A stretch of 64,000 nucleotides of DNA, taken from Acidobacteria bacterium AB60. GTDB lineage: Bacteria; Acidobacteriota; Terriglobia; Terriglobales; Acidobacteriaceae. The notes beneath the pieces are model-generated. The model had not been told where the DNA came from and searched no databases. It was given only the letters and a program-made list of their open reading frames with translations. The translations under genes and the position numbers were made by a program. Where the stretch lies: positions 62,001 through 126,000 of the forward strand of contig VANK01000012.1 of assembly GCA_008682415.1 (NCBI GenBank), in the 5' to 3' direction. Of this stretch, positions 1 through 9,483 are shown one piece after another; the first letter of the stretch is position 1, and every line of letters starts with the position of its first letter.

Positions 1-219
1 ATCACGCCGGTTATCCTCGGCGAAGGACGAGTCGCGATGGACTTCAGCCGGGCACTCTTCGAGGAGGGCGTTCTGGGCACCGGGATTGCGTTTCCCACCG
101 TGCCGGAGGGCAAAGCGCGCGTCCGCTTGATTGTTACCAGCGAGCACACACGCGCCCAGCTCGATCAGGCACTGGAGACGCTGGAGAGGGTGGCGCACCG
201 CATGGGGCTGCTTCAGTAG
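1..219 (+). CDS. kbl: Glycine C-acetyltransferase / 2-amino-3-ketobutyrate CoA ligase, 3' end only
   Basis: The window opens inside this gene; 72 C-terminal residues are visible. The end GIAFPTVPEGKARVR followed by a short helical tail matches the C-terminal small domain of PLP-dependent alpha-oxoamine synthases. Among them the wording is closer to Kbl, which makes 2-amino-3-oxobutyrate from glycine and acetyl-CoA or runs the reverse step of threonine breakdown, than to BioF. The catalytic lysine lies outside the window, so Kbl versus BioF/HemA-type enzymes is inferred. The stop codon overlaps the 3' end of the convergent patatin-like gene by 7 bases. Confidence 0.7.
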   Translation: MTPVILGEGRVAMDFSRALFEEGVLGTGIAFPTVPEGKARVRLIVTSEHTRAQLDQALETLERVAHRMGLLQ

Positions 220-3098
220 CCGGCGCAGTTGCCTGGCGACGGGTCGGGCAAGGCGCCCGGAGTGGTGAGGGCGGGCGGTGTTGGCGCGGCCGACTTCCAG
301 GCGCCGTCCGGGGCATAGAACCAAGCCCTTGCAACCTGGTAGAGGCTCCTCATGTCCGGTCGGCTCGCCGAGCAGAGCACTTCCTTGCGTTGCCGCGGCG
401 TGAGCGACCAGTTCAAAGGGTCTGTTCCGGTGTTCTCCTGCGACCACAAGTCGGCGAAGACGATGGACTGCACCTCGAGCCTGGGGCCGTAGGCGTGCTC
501 GAGCAATTCCAGCGCGGACTGATCACGGGCGGTCACGCTTTCATGGCCGGCTTGCCAGAAACCCAGCAGGGGAGCTATTCCCTGATTGAAGAGATTCCAG
601 GGCGGCGTCTTATCTCCATTGTGAAACGGCGACGCCTCGGGCCAGCTTCCGTTGATGCCACCGCTGTTACGGATCTCGATCAGCAGCACGCGCACCGGGC
701 GTTCTATCGGCGCGGCCTGCGCCGTGGGCTGTTGCGCATTCTCCGCGGGTTTGGGCGTGACGTTCTCAATGGCCGGATGAGGCGGGACGCTGAGCGCGTA
801 GCGGAGGAACTCCAGTGCGGAGGCCGTTCCATCGTTGTCGTAGTATCCCCCATCGGCAAAGTGCATTCCGTTCACCGCGCCATCCAATGACAGCGGAACG
901 CGCGCGGACGAGGAGACCATCGGAAATGTTGCCGACAATTGCGCCGCGCTCGCGAGGGGAAGATCGGTCAGGCTCTTCTGGCCGTCGGCGAGCGCTGTGG
1001 GATACGTCTGCAGGAATGACCGGGAGCGATAGTTCGGTCCCTGGTCAAGGTTGATCTCGGGAATGTGATAATTCGCGAGCAGGAAACGCTCGCCGCTCTC
1101 GACCACCGTGGTGTTCATGGCAATTGCGGGATACACGTCCGTGTTGATGAAGTCACGCAGCGTGAGTCCCTCCGCCGGCGACTTCTGCGCATCCTCCGCC
1201 GAATCCCACTGTGCCTTTGTCTTCTGATCACTCTCCCACAGCATTGCGCAGTACTTGTTGTGCAGGTTGCGATCGAAGGACTTGCGCAATGTCCAGGTGC
1301 GGTCTTTGAAGAACGGGCCATGGTGTCCCGCAGTGGTGTCCAGGTCCTGATCACCCGGAGAGGGCGGCACAAAATACGGAAACAGCGGCAGCACGGCCTT
1401 GGGCAAATCGTAGTAGATAAGGCCCCAACCCACACCCTCCAGGCTGGAGCACTGCGCGGCGCTCTGCATGCGGTCGAGAGCGAGTTGCGGATTCGTATCG
1501 AGCATGCCTTCGTGCAATTCACGAAGGTAGGTAAGCAGTCCCGTGCTTCCGCCGGAGACCGTGCTCATCAACAGCAGGTGCTTATGGAAGTCCGGCCCGA
1601 ATTGGCGCTCCAGATGGGCCAGCACGGCTGCAGTCCACGCGGACGCGTGCAGCCCGCCACCCGTCGCGGTCACGATGATGAGGGGCTTGTCATCCTTGCT
1701 GATCCGGCTCGCCAGAATGTCTCCCGGGGTGGGCAGAGGGCTGGTGTCGTGCGCGCTCGTCACGGAGATGTAGTGTTCTTCCTGACCGGCTCGCAATGGG
1801 GACCAGAAGGCGCGATCCCAATGCATCAGGCGCGGTCCAACCAGCACGACGACGAATACCATCAGCACCGGAATACGATAGCGATCGAAGAAGAAGGCCA
1901 GGCCGGCGAAAAACCACGCCAGGGTGGTGACCATGATGAGCACGGTGGCCAGGATGGGGAATCGCTCCACGCTGGTGTTGCGATAGAGAAGCCAGATCAC
2001 CAGGAAGATGATGGCCAGCGCCACGGCGACCTCGATCTTTACTGCGAGGAATCTTCCCTTGCGCGCCGGATCATTGGGTCTGGCCGTGGCGAACAGTACA
2101 AACATGGGGTACGCGCCGAAGAAGATGAATAGGAACAGGGCGGTGGTGGCGGCTGTTGGCCGTGGGATGGGCGCGGTGAGCGGCCAGACCAGCAGATACA
2201 CGTAGAGCAGAAGCGTCATCGCGATGAGCGCGAAGTGCTGTGCCTCGTAGAGAACCGGCCCTCTCTTGGTCGGCGATCCATATCCTGGCCGGTTGACCAG
2301 GAAGTTATTCAGGCGCTCAATTCCCAGCAAGCGGTTGCGGCGCTTCGTCCACTCGCGGTCTTCGACGGTGATGGCCTGCTCGATCGAGGGCCGGCCCGGA
2401 CAGTCGGCTCCGGGCTGGTTGAGATGAAAGCACCACCGCGGCAGCAAGATGGTGCGTGCCGCGTTTCTGCCAAGGATGAATGTGGTCAGAGCCATGTAAG
2501 GCTCCGGGACGCGGAAGTGGAGATAATACCAGCCGTTTGCCAGCCACCAGGCGCCCAGCGCCATGGCCGCCCCGGCGAGCAGTCCGCCCAGGATGCTGGT
2601 TGCAGCGACTCCCTGGGAGGTTCCAAAGTGCCACAGGTACCAGAAGACGAACAGGTTTGGTACTTGAGAAAGGAACACCGCCCAGTTTTCGAATCTCCCG
2701 CAGTCATTAGCGAACAGCGCGCGCAAGAGTTGCGGCGCCTTCTGGTTCCAACGCTCCTTGCCGTTGATGAGCGCAATGCGCATCATGACCAGCGCGGCCA
2801 ACCCGGCTGTGACCAGGCAAAAGCCGACGCACAGGTACTGAGGCCAAAACTCTGACACGAGAATTCCGCTCGTCAATGACTGGTCCATGTTTGCATTGAC
2901 TAGGCAAAGCGTTGGAGCGAAGAACCATAGAGCCAGGCTGAAACGCAGGAAATACAGGTACCCCAAGCCGTAGAGCAGCACGCGGTGCCATTGCGGCAAG
3001 AGCACGCGCAGATACTTGCGTAATCGTGGGCGGCGGTGAGCACGTCTTCTCGTCACGGGACTCTGAACCTGAGTGGTGGGATCAGTCCGGGTGGCCAT
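213..3098 (-). CDS. Membrane-anchored patatin-like phospholipase
   Basis: A 961-residue protein. The N-terminal half (about residues 40-440) is largely hydrophobic, with roughly nine possible membrane spans broken by a charged segment near 200-285. The C-terminal half is a patatin domain with all landmarks: the glycine-rich oxyanion loop TATGGGLHAS around 480, the nucleophile motif GGSTG with Ser near 516, and the Asp of the DGG motif near 748. Patatins hydrolyse acyl esters of lipids with a Ser-Asp dyad. The membrane half suggests action on membrane lipids, but the substrate and the side of the membrane are unknown. The 3' end overlaps kbl tail to tail. Confidence 0.8.
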   Translation of the reverse strand: MATRTDPTTQVQSPVTRRRAHRRPRLRKYLRVLLPQWHRVLLYGLGYLYFLRFSLALWFFAPTLCLVNANMDQSLTSGILVSEFWPQYLCVGFCLVTAGLAALVMMRIALINGKERWNQKAPQLLRALFANDCGRFENWAVFLSQVPNLFVFWYLWHFGTSQGVAATSILGGLLAGAAMALGAWWLANGWYYLHFRVPEPYMALTTFILGRNAARTILLPRWCFHLNQPGADCPGRPSIEQAITVEDREWTKRRNRLLGIERLNNFLVNRPGYGSPTKRGPVLYEAQHFALIAMTLLLYVYLLVWPLTAPIPRPTAATTALFLFIFFGAYPMFVLFATARPNDPARKGRFLAVKIEVAVALAIIFLVIWLLYRNTSVERFPILATVLIMVTTLAWFFAGLAFFFDRYRIPVLMVFVVVLVGPRLMHWDRAFWSPLRAGQEEHYISVTSAHDTSPLPTPGDILASRISKDDKPLIIVTATGGGLHASAWTAAVLAHLERQFGPDFHKHLLLMSTVSGGSTGLLTYLRELHEGMLDTNPQLALDRMQSAAQCSSLEGVGWGLIYYDLPKAVLPLFPYFVPPSPGDQDLDTTAGHHGPFFKDRTWTLRKSFDRNLHNKYCAMLWESDQKTKAQWDSAEDAQKSPAEGLTLRDFINTDVYPAIAMNTTVVESGERFLLANYHIPEINLDQGPNYRSRSFLQTYPTALADGQKSLTDLPLASAAQLSATFPMVSSSARVPLSLDGAVNGMHFADGGYYDNDGTASALEFLRYALSVPPHPAIENVTPKPAENAQQPTAQAAPIERPVRVLLIEIRNSGGINGSWPEASPFHNGDKTPPWNLFNQGIAPLLGFWQAGHESVTARDQSALELLEHAYGPRLEVQSIVFADLWSQENTGTDPLNWSLTPRQRKEVLCSASRPDMRSLYQVARAWFYAPDGAWKSAAPTPPALTTPGALPDPSPGNCAGY

Positions 3099-3370
3099 GG
3101 TTCAACCTCCGGGCGCGGCCTGCGGCTCGCGCTGTGATTTTTTCCGGGCGCTGTCGAGTCTGGCGATCGACTGGCGCGCAAATCGGGTGGGCCTATGCAC
3201 CGCCGGGGAGAAAAAGAGCCGACCTGTGGATTGCATCAAGCATAGAGCGAATCCGCGATTCGTCAAGGGCTGGCCCGGGTTTTCGCGGTTCTGACGTCAA
3301 GAGGGCGGGGTTAGTAGAATGGGCAGCAGTACAGAAACCACATCGGTGTCCAGCCAACCACGGGTACTCC

Positions 3371-3961
3371 ATGATCGCTCACTTGCGCGGCAAGCTCATC
3401 TACAAACAGCCGGGCCAGGCCATCGTAGAAGCGGCAGGCGTGGGATACGACGTCTCCATCAGCGTGCCCACGTTTACAGCGCTTCCAGTGGTAGGAGCGG
3501 AGGCGGCGCTGCACATCCATACCCAGGTCAGTGACGACGCCATCGCGCTCTTCGGATTTCTCGATCGCGAGGAGAAGCGTCTCTTCGAGCGGCTGATCAC
3601 GGTTAGCGGTGTGGGCCCCAAGCTGGCCATCAAGATCCTGAGCGGCCTTTCCAGCGAGCGCACCGTGCAGGCGATCCGCGCCCAGGATCACCCTCAATTG
3701 ACCCGCATCCCGGGGGTGGGCAAGAAGCTGGCGGAGCGGCTGGTCGTGGAGTTGAAGGACAAACTGGACGACTTCGCGGTGGCTCCCGCGCCTTCCACAG
3801 TGCAGGGTGCCGCGGTGGACGATGTGCTTTCCGCCCTCGTTAATCTTGGCTACCAGCGTCCGGCCGCCGAGAAAGCCATTGAACAAGCGGTCGCGAAGGA
3901 TAAGGACCTGGCCGGCAACTTCGATGGCCTCTTCCGCGGAGCACTGAAGGTGATTCGATAA
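3371..3961 (+). CDS. ruvA: Holliday junction branch migration protein RuvA
   Basis: A 196-residue protein of normal RuvA length. It starts MIAHLRGKL, the usual RuvA opening, with the N-terminal OB-fold to about residue 63. Two helix-hairpin-helix motifs follow (VSGVGPKLAIKIL and IPGVGKKLAERL), and a C-terminal three-helix domain III (LGYQRPAAEKAIEQA) binds RuvB. RuvA tetramers hold the four-way junction while RuvB drives branch migration. The frame is open further upstream, but the family start at 3371 is preferred. ruvB is not adjacent. The next gene begins 9 bases downstream, so the two are probably cotranscribed. Confidence 0.95.
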   Translation: MIAHLRGKLIYKQPGQAIVEAAGVGYDVSISVPTFTALPVVGAEAALHIHTQVSDDAIALFGFLDREEKRLFERLITVSGVGPKLAIKILSGLSSERTVQAIRAQDHPQLTRIPGVGKKLAERLVVELKDKLDDFAVAPAPSTVQGAAVDDVLSALVNLGYQRPAAEKAIEQAVAKDKDLAGNFDGLFRGALKVIR

Positions 3962-3970
3962 ACTCGGGGT

Positions 3971-4714
3971 ATGCCGCGCACGTTCAAATCTGCTCCAGAC
4001 GCAGCTGTTCCGTATCTTCGCCCAGAGGGCCTCACCTTTCTGCGCAACTTGGCCCGTCACAATGACCGCGAGTGGTTCACGCCGCGCAAGGCCACCTTCG
4101 AAGCGGAACTGAAAGAGCCCATGCTGGCCATCGTGCGCAAGGTGACCGAAGCAATGTTGGATTTTGCCCCGGACCACGTGCGCCCCGCCGAGAAGTCGCT
4201 TTTTCGCATCTATCGCGATACCCGCTTCTCCGCGGATAAACGGCCGTACAAAACCCATGTGGCCGCATGGTGGTCGCACCAGGGGCTGCAGAAGACCTCC
4301 GGAGCTGGGTACTACTTCCACATCAGCGCCAAGGAAGTGGTAATCGCCGCCGGTGCGTACATGCCGGAGAAGGAGCAGCTCGCCGCCATCCGGCATTGGC
4401 TGCTCGAAAATCATCAGGCCTTCCGGAAAATGTTGCAGGCCGCACCGGTCCGCAAGGCCTTCCAGGAGTTCGAGGGCAATGCTCTCACCCGTCCTCCCAA
4501 AGGCTTCCCTGCGGAGCATCCAGCCATGGACCTGATTCGTTGCCGTCAGTGGGGGCTAAGCGCCACGCTGTCACCGGATGTTGCGCTGGATGCAAAATTC
4601 CCCAGCACAATCATCCGCCACTTCAAGCTGGCAGCGCCCGCCGTGGACGCGTTGAACACGCCCATCGCTGCGGCTCTCAAACCCAAAAAGAAGGTGCTGT
4701 TCGGCCTCTCTTGA
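3971..4714 (+). CDS. DUF2461 domain protein (TIGR02453 family)
   Basis: A 247-residue soluble protein. FLRNLARHNDREWF near residue 22 and the block FRIYRDTRFSADKRPYKTH near 77-95 are the typical signature of the DUF2461/TIGR02453 family, and the length fits. The family has no assigned function. It starts 9 bases after ruvA, so it is likely read from the same transcript. No catalytic motif is visible. Confidence 0.85.
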   Translation: MPRTFKSAPDAAVPYLRPEGLTFLRNLARHNDREWFTPRKATFEAELKEPMLAIVRKVTEAMLDFAPDHVRPAEKSLFRIYRDTRFSADKRPYKTHVAAWWSHQGLQKTSGAGYYFHISAKEVVIAAGAYMPEKEQLAAIRHWLLENHQAFRKMLQAAPVRKAFQEFEGNALTRPPKGFPAEHPAMDLIRCRQWGLSATLSPDVALDAKFPSTIIRHFKLAAPAVDALNTPIAAALKPKKKVLFGLS

Positions 4715-5043
4715 GTCAGGCGCGTGGAAGATTCTGTCATGACTTCGGTCACGTATTCACGCGGGTTCCAGCAGAGGAATTCGCAGATTTGAGGCTAAAA
4801 ATCGGGGTTTTTGGCACAAAAACCGATAAAACCCTCGAAAAACCTGTGGAAAACCGCCTTTTCGCCTTGACTTTACCGGGCCTCAAGCCGCATTGTTTTC
4901 AACGACAGGGTTCTCCGGACCCGCATGAATACAGGGTTTCGAACGTACGTTGCCCCATTCGAATCCCCGATGCGCACAACCTCCGGCAGTAACCGCGGCA
5001 ACGATTGGCTGCCCAAGGGCACGCCCAGAAGGAGAACAAACAG
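4715..5043. other. Intergenic region upstream of the HU gene
   Basis: A 329-base gap without a supported gene. It holds an imperfect inverted repeat at 4801-4827 (ATCGG, TTTTT, loop GGCAC, AAAAA, CCGAT, with a two-G bulge), an A-rich stretch to about 4860, and a possible promoter (listed separately). The hairpin lacks a T-tract on the plus strand and is not called a terminator. Confidence 0.4.
4867..4896 (+). promoter_or_regulatory. Possible sigma-70 promoter for the HU gene
   Basis: TTGACT at 4867-4872 is a near-consensus -35 box. The best -10 match, CATTGT at 4891-4896, lies 18 bases on and is weak. Position (about 150 bases upstream of the start) and orientation fit the HU gene, but this rests on sequence resemblance only. 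Confidence 0.3.
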
Positions 5044-5340
<297 letters not shown>

Positions 5341-5382
5341 ATAAAACTAAAGCAGTTCTCGAGCACTATCCGGCTTCAATTT

Positions 5383-5415
5383 GGGGGAGAGCGCAGGCTC
5401 TCCCCCGATTTTCTT
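5383..5415 (+). terminator. Rho-independent terminator after the HU gene
   Basis: A perfect 10-bp stem (GGGGGAGAGC at 5383-5392, GCTCTCCCCC at 5397-5406) with a four-base loop GCAG, followed by GATTTTCTT. It lies 43 bases after the HU stop codon. Confidence 0.9.
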
Positions 5416-5478
5416 GGCGCGCGCCCATCGAGCCGGAATAATAAAGAACTGCGCAGCGGAAACCGCCATCCATAGCCT

Positions 5479-5931
5479 ATGACGACCTCGCCAGCGATTT
5501 CGGAAAGTTCTTCGGGCCCGGTGGTGCTGCCCGCCCCAATCACGCAGCTTCTACGTCTGGAGGGCCTGGCAATCGGCGCAATCACCGCGGTCTTCTATGC
5601 CCGCACCGGCGCGAGCTGGTGGCTCTTTGCGGCCCTGTGGCTGGCGCCGGATCTCTCCATTCTGGGATATCTGCTGGGCTCGTGCCGGGGCTCGCGAGTG
5701 TACAACGCGGCACACACCTATACGCTTCCTGCCACACTGGCGCTCTGCGGTCTTGTGCTGCGTGCGCCCGCGCTGTTGCCCTTTGCGCTGATCTGGGCAA
5801 ATCACATTGCCATCGATCGCCTGATGGGGTACGGCTTGAAGTTCTCCAATGGCTTTGACTGGACGCACCTTGGCGTGCGCAAGAGGCGCTTCAGCTCCGG
5901 ACAGACCGCTGCCACGAACCAGAGCGTCTAG
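5479..5931 (+). CDS. DUF4260 small membrane protein
   Basis: 150 residues with three to four hydrophobic segments. LLRLEGLAIGAITA near 25, WLFAALWLAPDLSILGY near 52-68, YNAAHTYTLPA near 75 and the ending NHIAIDRLMGYGLKF with THLG match the DUF4260 family in order and spacing. Function unknown; probably an inner-membrane protein. The stop codon overlaps the convergent methyltransferase gene by 4 bases. Confidence 0.8.
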   Translation: MTTSPAISESSSGPVVLPAPITQLLRLEGLAIGAITAVFYARTGASWWLFAALWLAPDLSILGYLLGSCRGSRVYNAAHTYTLPATLALCGLVLRAPALLPFALIWANHIAIDRLMGYGLKFSNGFDWTHLGVRKRRFSSGQTAATNQSV

Positions 5932-6668
5932 GGAGCCACGCTCGCAGCCTCCGGTTTGCGTGGCATCAGCGCCCTCGCCACCAGCGACACCCCAAAGCAG
6001 ATAAGAAATGCCTTGGTCAGGAGCTGGTTCTCAAAGCGCCAGGACAGAACGGCGAGTATCAGGAAAACGCCGATGGGGAAGATCTCTGCAAGTATCGCCC
6101 GCATCCACTGAGGATCTCCCTGCGCGTAGGGCAGATTGCTCCGCAGCCTGGGGAACAGGCGCGGAACGCTCCGCCGGTACCGCGCGTAGCTTTCGCCCAG
6201 ATGTCCGGTCAGATACGCCTCTTCTCCGAGAATCAGGCGCAGTTGAAAGACGGCGATAAAGAGAATGGCGAACGCGGCTCCACTCACCGGCATCGCGGAC
6301 GACATGCCGGTCATTGTCAGCTGGGTTCCCAGATAGAGGGGGTTGCGCACGTACCGGTACGGGCCGCTGGCCATCACTGTGCCGGCCGTCATGTCGGAAT
6401 TGTTGACCACGCTTGCGCCGAGCCAGGCCGTTCCCCACACGCGCAGAACTGCCCCGAGGGCCGCAACGGCAGTGGCGATCAATATCACCACGGGCGTGGC
6501 GACCGTGAAGTTGAAAAGCCCCAGGCGGCTCAATTCCAGGGACGACCACTCCAGCAGCGAGATGCGGTCAAGGCCCCATCTCTCGATCCAGGGAGCCCAA
6601 AACCCGAGGACCACAATGAGGGCAATGATCGCCAAACGCATTCGGAATTCAATTCGACTTGCCCGCAT
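5928..6668 (-). CDS. Isoprenylcysteine/phospholipid methyltransferase-like integral membrane protein
   Basis: 246 residues with about five hydrophobic spans. The motif YRYVRNPLYLG near residue 103 and the later segment GEEAYLTGHLGESYARYRR form the SAM-binding signature of the ICMT/PEMT superfamily of membrane methyltransferases. A final pair of spans lies after residue 190. Bacterial members methylate small lipophilic or phospholipid substrates; the substrate here cannot be told. It sits between a convergent DUF4260 gene and an ADOP permease with no obvious functional link. Confidence 0.75.
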   Translation of the reverse strand: MRASRIEFRMRLAIIALIVVLGFWAPWIERWGLDRISLLEWSSLELSRLGLFNFTVATPVVILIATAVAALGAVLRVWGTAWLGASVVNNSDMTAGTVMASGPYRYVRNPLYLGTQLTMTGMSSAMPVSGAAFAILFIAVFQLRLILGEEAYLTGHLGESYARYRRSVPRLFPRLRSNLPYAQGDPQWMRAILAEIFPIGVFLILAVLSWRFENQLLTKAFLICFGVSLVARALMPRKPEAASVAP

Positions 6669-6756
6669 CTCGTCCGCGTCTCCAGCCAGGGTGCTACCTC
6701 AAGGCTATCGCGAAGCACCCGGGGAGGGCGAAATGGCGGTTGGCTGTACGCTTACG

Positions 6757-9381
6757 TTACTCCGCGCGCAGTGCGTCCCTTGGCTCGACCGAAGCCGCGT
6801 GCCGTGCGGGGACCAGGGTTGCCAGCAGCGCCACCGTCGCCAGCATCAGTGTGACCGCAGAGAAGCTCAGTGGATCGTGCGGACCGATGCTGAACAACAT
6901 GCTCTTGAGTAGGCGCGAGACTGCGAGAGCTGCGGCCAGCCCAAGGAGGGTTCCCGCAACGATCAGGCGAGCCCCTTCCAGCACCATCAGCTTCAAAACA
7001 TCCCCGCGCCGCGCGCCAAGAGCCATGCGCACACCGATCTCTTGCGTGCGCTGCACCGCACGGAAGGCCATGACTCCGTAGAGTCCAATGATGGCCATTG
7101 CCAGGCCCGCGAGGGCGAAGAACCCCAGGAGCGCGGTCTCGAAGCGGGGGCGGTCGGCGAGCCGAACGACCCGCCTGGTCAAGGGCTCCACCTCCACCGG
7201 TACAGTCGCATCGATCGCTCCAATCTGACTCCTGACCCATGATTCCATGGCGCGAGGTCCCAGAGTGGTTTCAACCGTAAGCACCGCCGCGTGCGGCTGC
7301 TGCCAGTCTTCGGGCTCGGAACGCCACAGTTGGTAGTACTCGGGTGCGTCCTCTTCGGTAAGCCCCGAGTTCTTGACGTTGGCAGCCACCCCCACAACCG
7401 TGAACCAGGGTCCATTGGGAACAGGCTTGATGTGTTGCCCGAGAGGGTCCTCTCCGGGGAAAAGCCGCGCGGCCAGAGAACTGCTCAGGATCATGAAGTG
7501 CTCCTTCGAGGTCCTCTGTTGTTCCGTGAAGCTTTGTCCGCGAACGATGGGAACACCGAGGATCCTGAAGTACTCGGGCGTAACCCACCGCCACGCCACC
7601 ATTCCCCCAGTCGCGCCGGTCATCGGCGGGCGGCCGGCCACTTCCATGATGCTGTAGATGTGATTGCGCCGATCGTCTCCCGGAGGCACGGAGTCGCTCA
7701 AGCCCACCGCCGTGACGCCGGGCAGTTTGCGCAGGGCCGTCTCCGCGGCAACGAAGAATTGCATGCGCGATTCCGGCGTTACGTATCGATAGCGATTGAG
7801 ATAAACGCGCGCGGTCAGGATGCCGCGGGTTCGCAGTCCCAGAGGCTGCGCCTGCAGATTCATGAAGCTTCTTACCAGCAGTGCCGCACCCGCGAGCAAC
7901 ACCATCGAGATCGCAATCTGCGCCACCACCATGGCTTTCCGCGCCATTGCCTTGACACCCGAAGCCGAAGTACGCGCGGAGACTGCCAGTGATGGCGGCC
8001 GGTGAAATGCGGGAATCAGTCCAAAGACAATTCCGCACAGGATGCCGATCAGCACGGCGAAGACGGCGATCCGCAGATCGAGTTGGCTGCCGCGCAAGAA
8101 AGGCATGCCTGACGGCGCCATCGCAACAAAGAGGCGAAGCAGGCCTTCAGCCAGGGCGGCCCCAGTCAGGGTCCCAAATGCCGCGAGCAGCAGAGACTCC
8201 ATCATCGCCTGAGCTATGATGCGGCCTCTGCTTGCGCCCAGGGCGAAGCGAACGGCCTGCTCGCGCTGACGCGTCGAGGCCCGGGTGAACAGGAGGCTGG
8301 TCACATTAGCGCAGGCAATCAGCAAGACCGCCACGACCGCGCCGAGCAGGACCACGGCTGACTGGCGTGCATTGTGCACCCGGCGATCGCGTAAAGGGCG
8401 CACGGTAAGCCGGACTTCGTTGCGAAAACGATCAGGAGCTTTACTCAGCGCAAATGCGAAGTCGGGCTTGAGCTGTTCTACAGCCTCAACCGAAGTGACC
8501 CCGGGCTTCAGGCGCGCAAACGCAAACATCACCCTGTCGGCGCCGGCCGTGCTCGCGTCTACGGCCTGCGGCACAAGGATATCCGCATGCTCCAACCCCG
8601 GCATCTCGAAGTTGCTGGAGAGCACTCCGACGACACGCACTGGCGCGCCATCGAGATCGACGATGCGGTTGACGATATCCGGATCGCGTCCATAATGGCT
8701 CTTCCAAAGCTCATGGGAGATCAGTGCCGCCCGGGGTCCATGCGGCCGATCCTCTTCCGGCAAAAAATTGCGTCCTATGATCGGAGTGACGCCTAGGGTC
8801 GGCAGAAAGCTGGCCTCTACCGCAACGCAACTGAGATGCAGGGGATTGTGCTCGGTCAGGTCGCACGAATACTCTCCTGCCTCTGACGTGATTGAGGAGA
8901 ACGGCAGCGCATGGTCGCGCCATTGGTAGTACCACGCCCCCAGCACAAACTCCTGGGGCACAATAGGGGCGGTCACGCCAACCGAGACGAGTGCCGCAGG
9001 ATCGGCGTAGGGCAGCGCGCGAAAGAGAATGCGATCGACCACGCTGAACACCGCCGTAGTTGCTCCAATGCCCAGAGCCAGCGTGAGAACCGCCGTCACG
9101 GTGAATACCGGGCTGCGGCGAAAACCGCGCATGGCGTAGAGGAAATCCTGCCGTAGCGCGCCCAGCCAGGGAACAGTGGCCCGTTGGCGATAGAGCTGCC
9201 GGGCCAGATCCACACCCCCCAGCCGCAGCAACGCTTCACGCCGCGCCTGCTCTTGCGAAAGGCCGGAACGCACGCCTTCCTCGGTGTGCATCTCTATATG
9301 GCTTTGCAATTCCGCATCGAAGTCCCTGCATGCACCGGGTCCGCGCAAAAGCCGCATCCACAGAGAACGCAACCAGCCCAT
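6757..9381 (-). CDS. ADOP-family (MacB/FtsX-like) ABC permease, full length
   Basis: 874 residues in the layout of acidobacterial duplicated orphan permeases. A soluble N-terminal helical part (FDAELQSHIEMHTEEGVRSG, residues 20-70) precedes the first span (TAVLTLALGIGATTAVFSVV near 100). Then come a periplasmic MacB-type domain, a first FtsX core (LIACANVTSLLFTRASTRQR near 350), a second periplasmic domain, and a second FtsX core (IGLYGVMAFRAVQRTQEIG) with the ending RDALRAE. These proteins carry both halves of a MacB dimer in one chain. No ATPase gene is nearby, as usual for the family. The substrate is unknown. An inverted repeat upstream may regulate it. Confidence 0.9.
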   Translation of the reverse strand: MGWLRSLWMRLLRGPGACRDFDAELQSHIEMHTEEGVRSGLSQEQARREALLRLGGVDLARQLYRQRATVPWLGALRQDFLYAMRGFRRSPVFTVTAVLTLALGIGATTAVFSVVDRILFRALPYADPAALVSVGVTAPIVPQEFVLGAWYYQWRDHALPFSSITSEAGEYSCDLTEHNPLHLSCVAVEASFLPTLGVTPIIGRNFLPEEDRPHGPRAALISHELWKSHYGRDPDIVNRIVDLDGAPVRVVGVLSSNFEMPGLEHADILVPQAVDASTAGADRVMFAFARLKPGVTSVEAVEQLKPDFAFALSKAPDRFRNEVRLTVRPLRDRRVHNARQSAVVLLGAVVAVLLIACANVTSLLFTRASTRQREQAVRFALGASRGRIIAQAMMESLLLAAFGTLTGAALAEGLLRLFVAMAPSGMPFLRGSQLDLRIAVFAVLIGILCGIVFGLIPAFHRPPSLAVSARTSASGVKAMARKAMVVAQIAISMVLLAGAALLVRSFMNLQAQPLGLRTRGILTARVYLNRYRYVTPESRMQFFVAAETALRKLPGVTAVGLSDSVPPGDDRRNHIYSIMEVAGRPPMTGATGGMVAWRWVTPEYFRILGVPIVRGQSFTEQQRTSKEHFMILSSSLAARLFPGEDPLGQHIKPVPNGPWFTVVGVAANVKNSGLTEEDAPEYYQLWRSEPEDWQQPHAAVLTVETTLGPRAMESWVRSQIGAIDATVPVEVEPLTRRVVRLADRPRFETALLGFFALAGLAMAIIGLYGVMAFRAVQRTQEIGVRMALGARRGDVLKLMVLEGARLIVAGTLLGLAAALAVSRLLKSMLFSIGPHDPLSFSAVTLMLATVALLATLVPARHAASVEPRDALRAE

Positions 9382-9406
9382 CTGTCCTCCAACCTCCTAT
9401 GGCCGC

Positions 9407-9440
9407 CCAATAGGAACAAACATACGCTTCGTCCTATTGG
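9407..9440. promoter_or_regulatory. Inverted repeat upstream of the ADOP permease
   Basis: CCAATAGGA (9407-9415) and TCCTATTGG (9432-9440) are perfect 9-bp inverted repeats separated by 16 bases, ending 26 bases before the ADOP start codon on the minus strand. No T-tract follows on either strand, so an operator or a 5' leader hairpin is more likely than a terminator. No regulator gene adjoins. Confidence 0.4.
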
Positions 9441-9483
9441 TTGGCAATAGGGATGTGGGATGGGCCGGCACCCGCGCGCCGAT

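Noticed and set aside
3310..3326. TTAGTAG upstream of ruvA as a LexA half-site
   Set aside because: Only one half matches the recA palindrome; no second half at the right distance.
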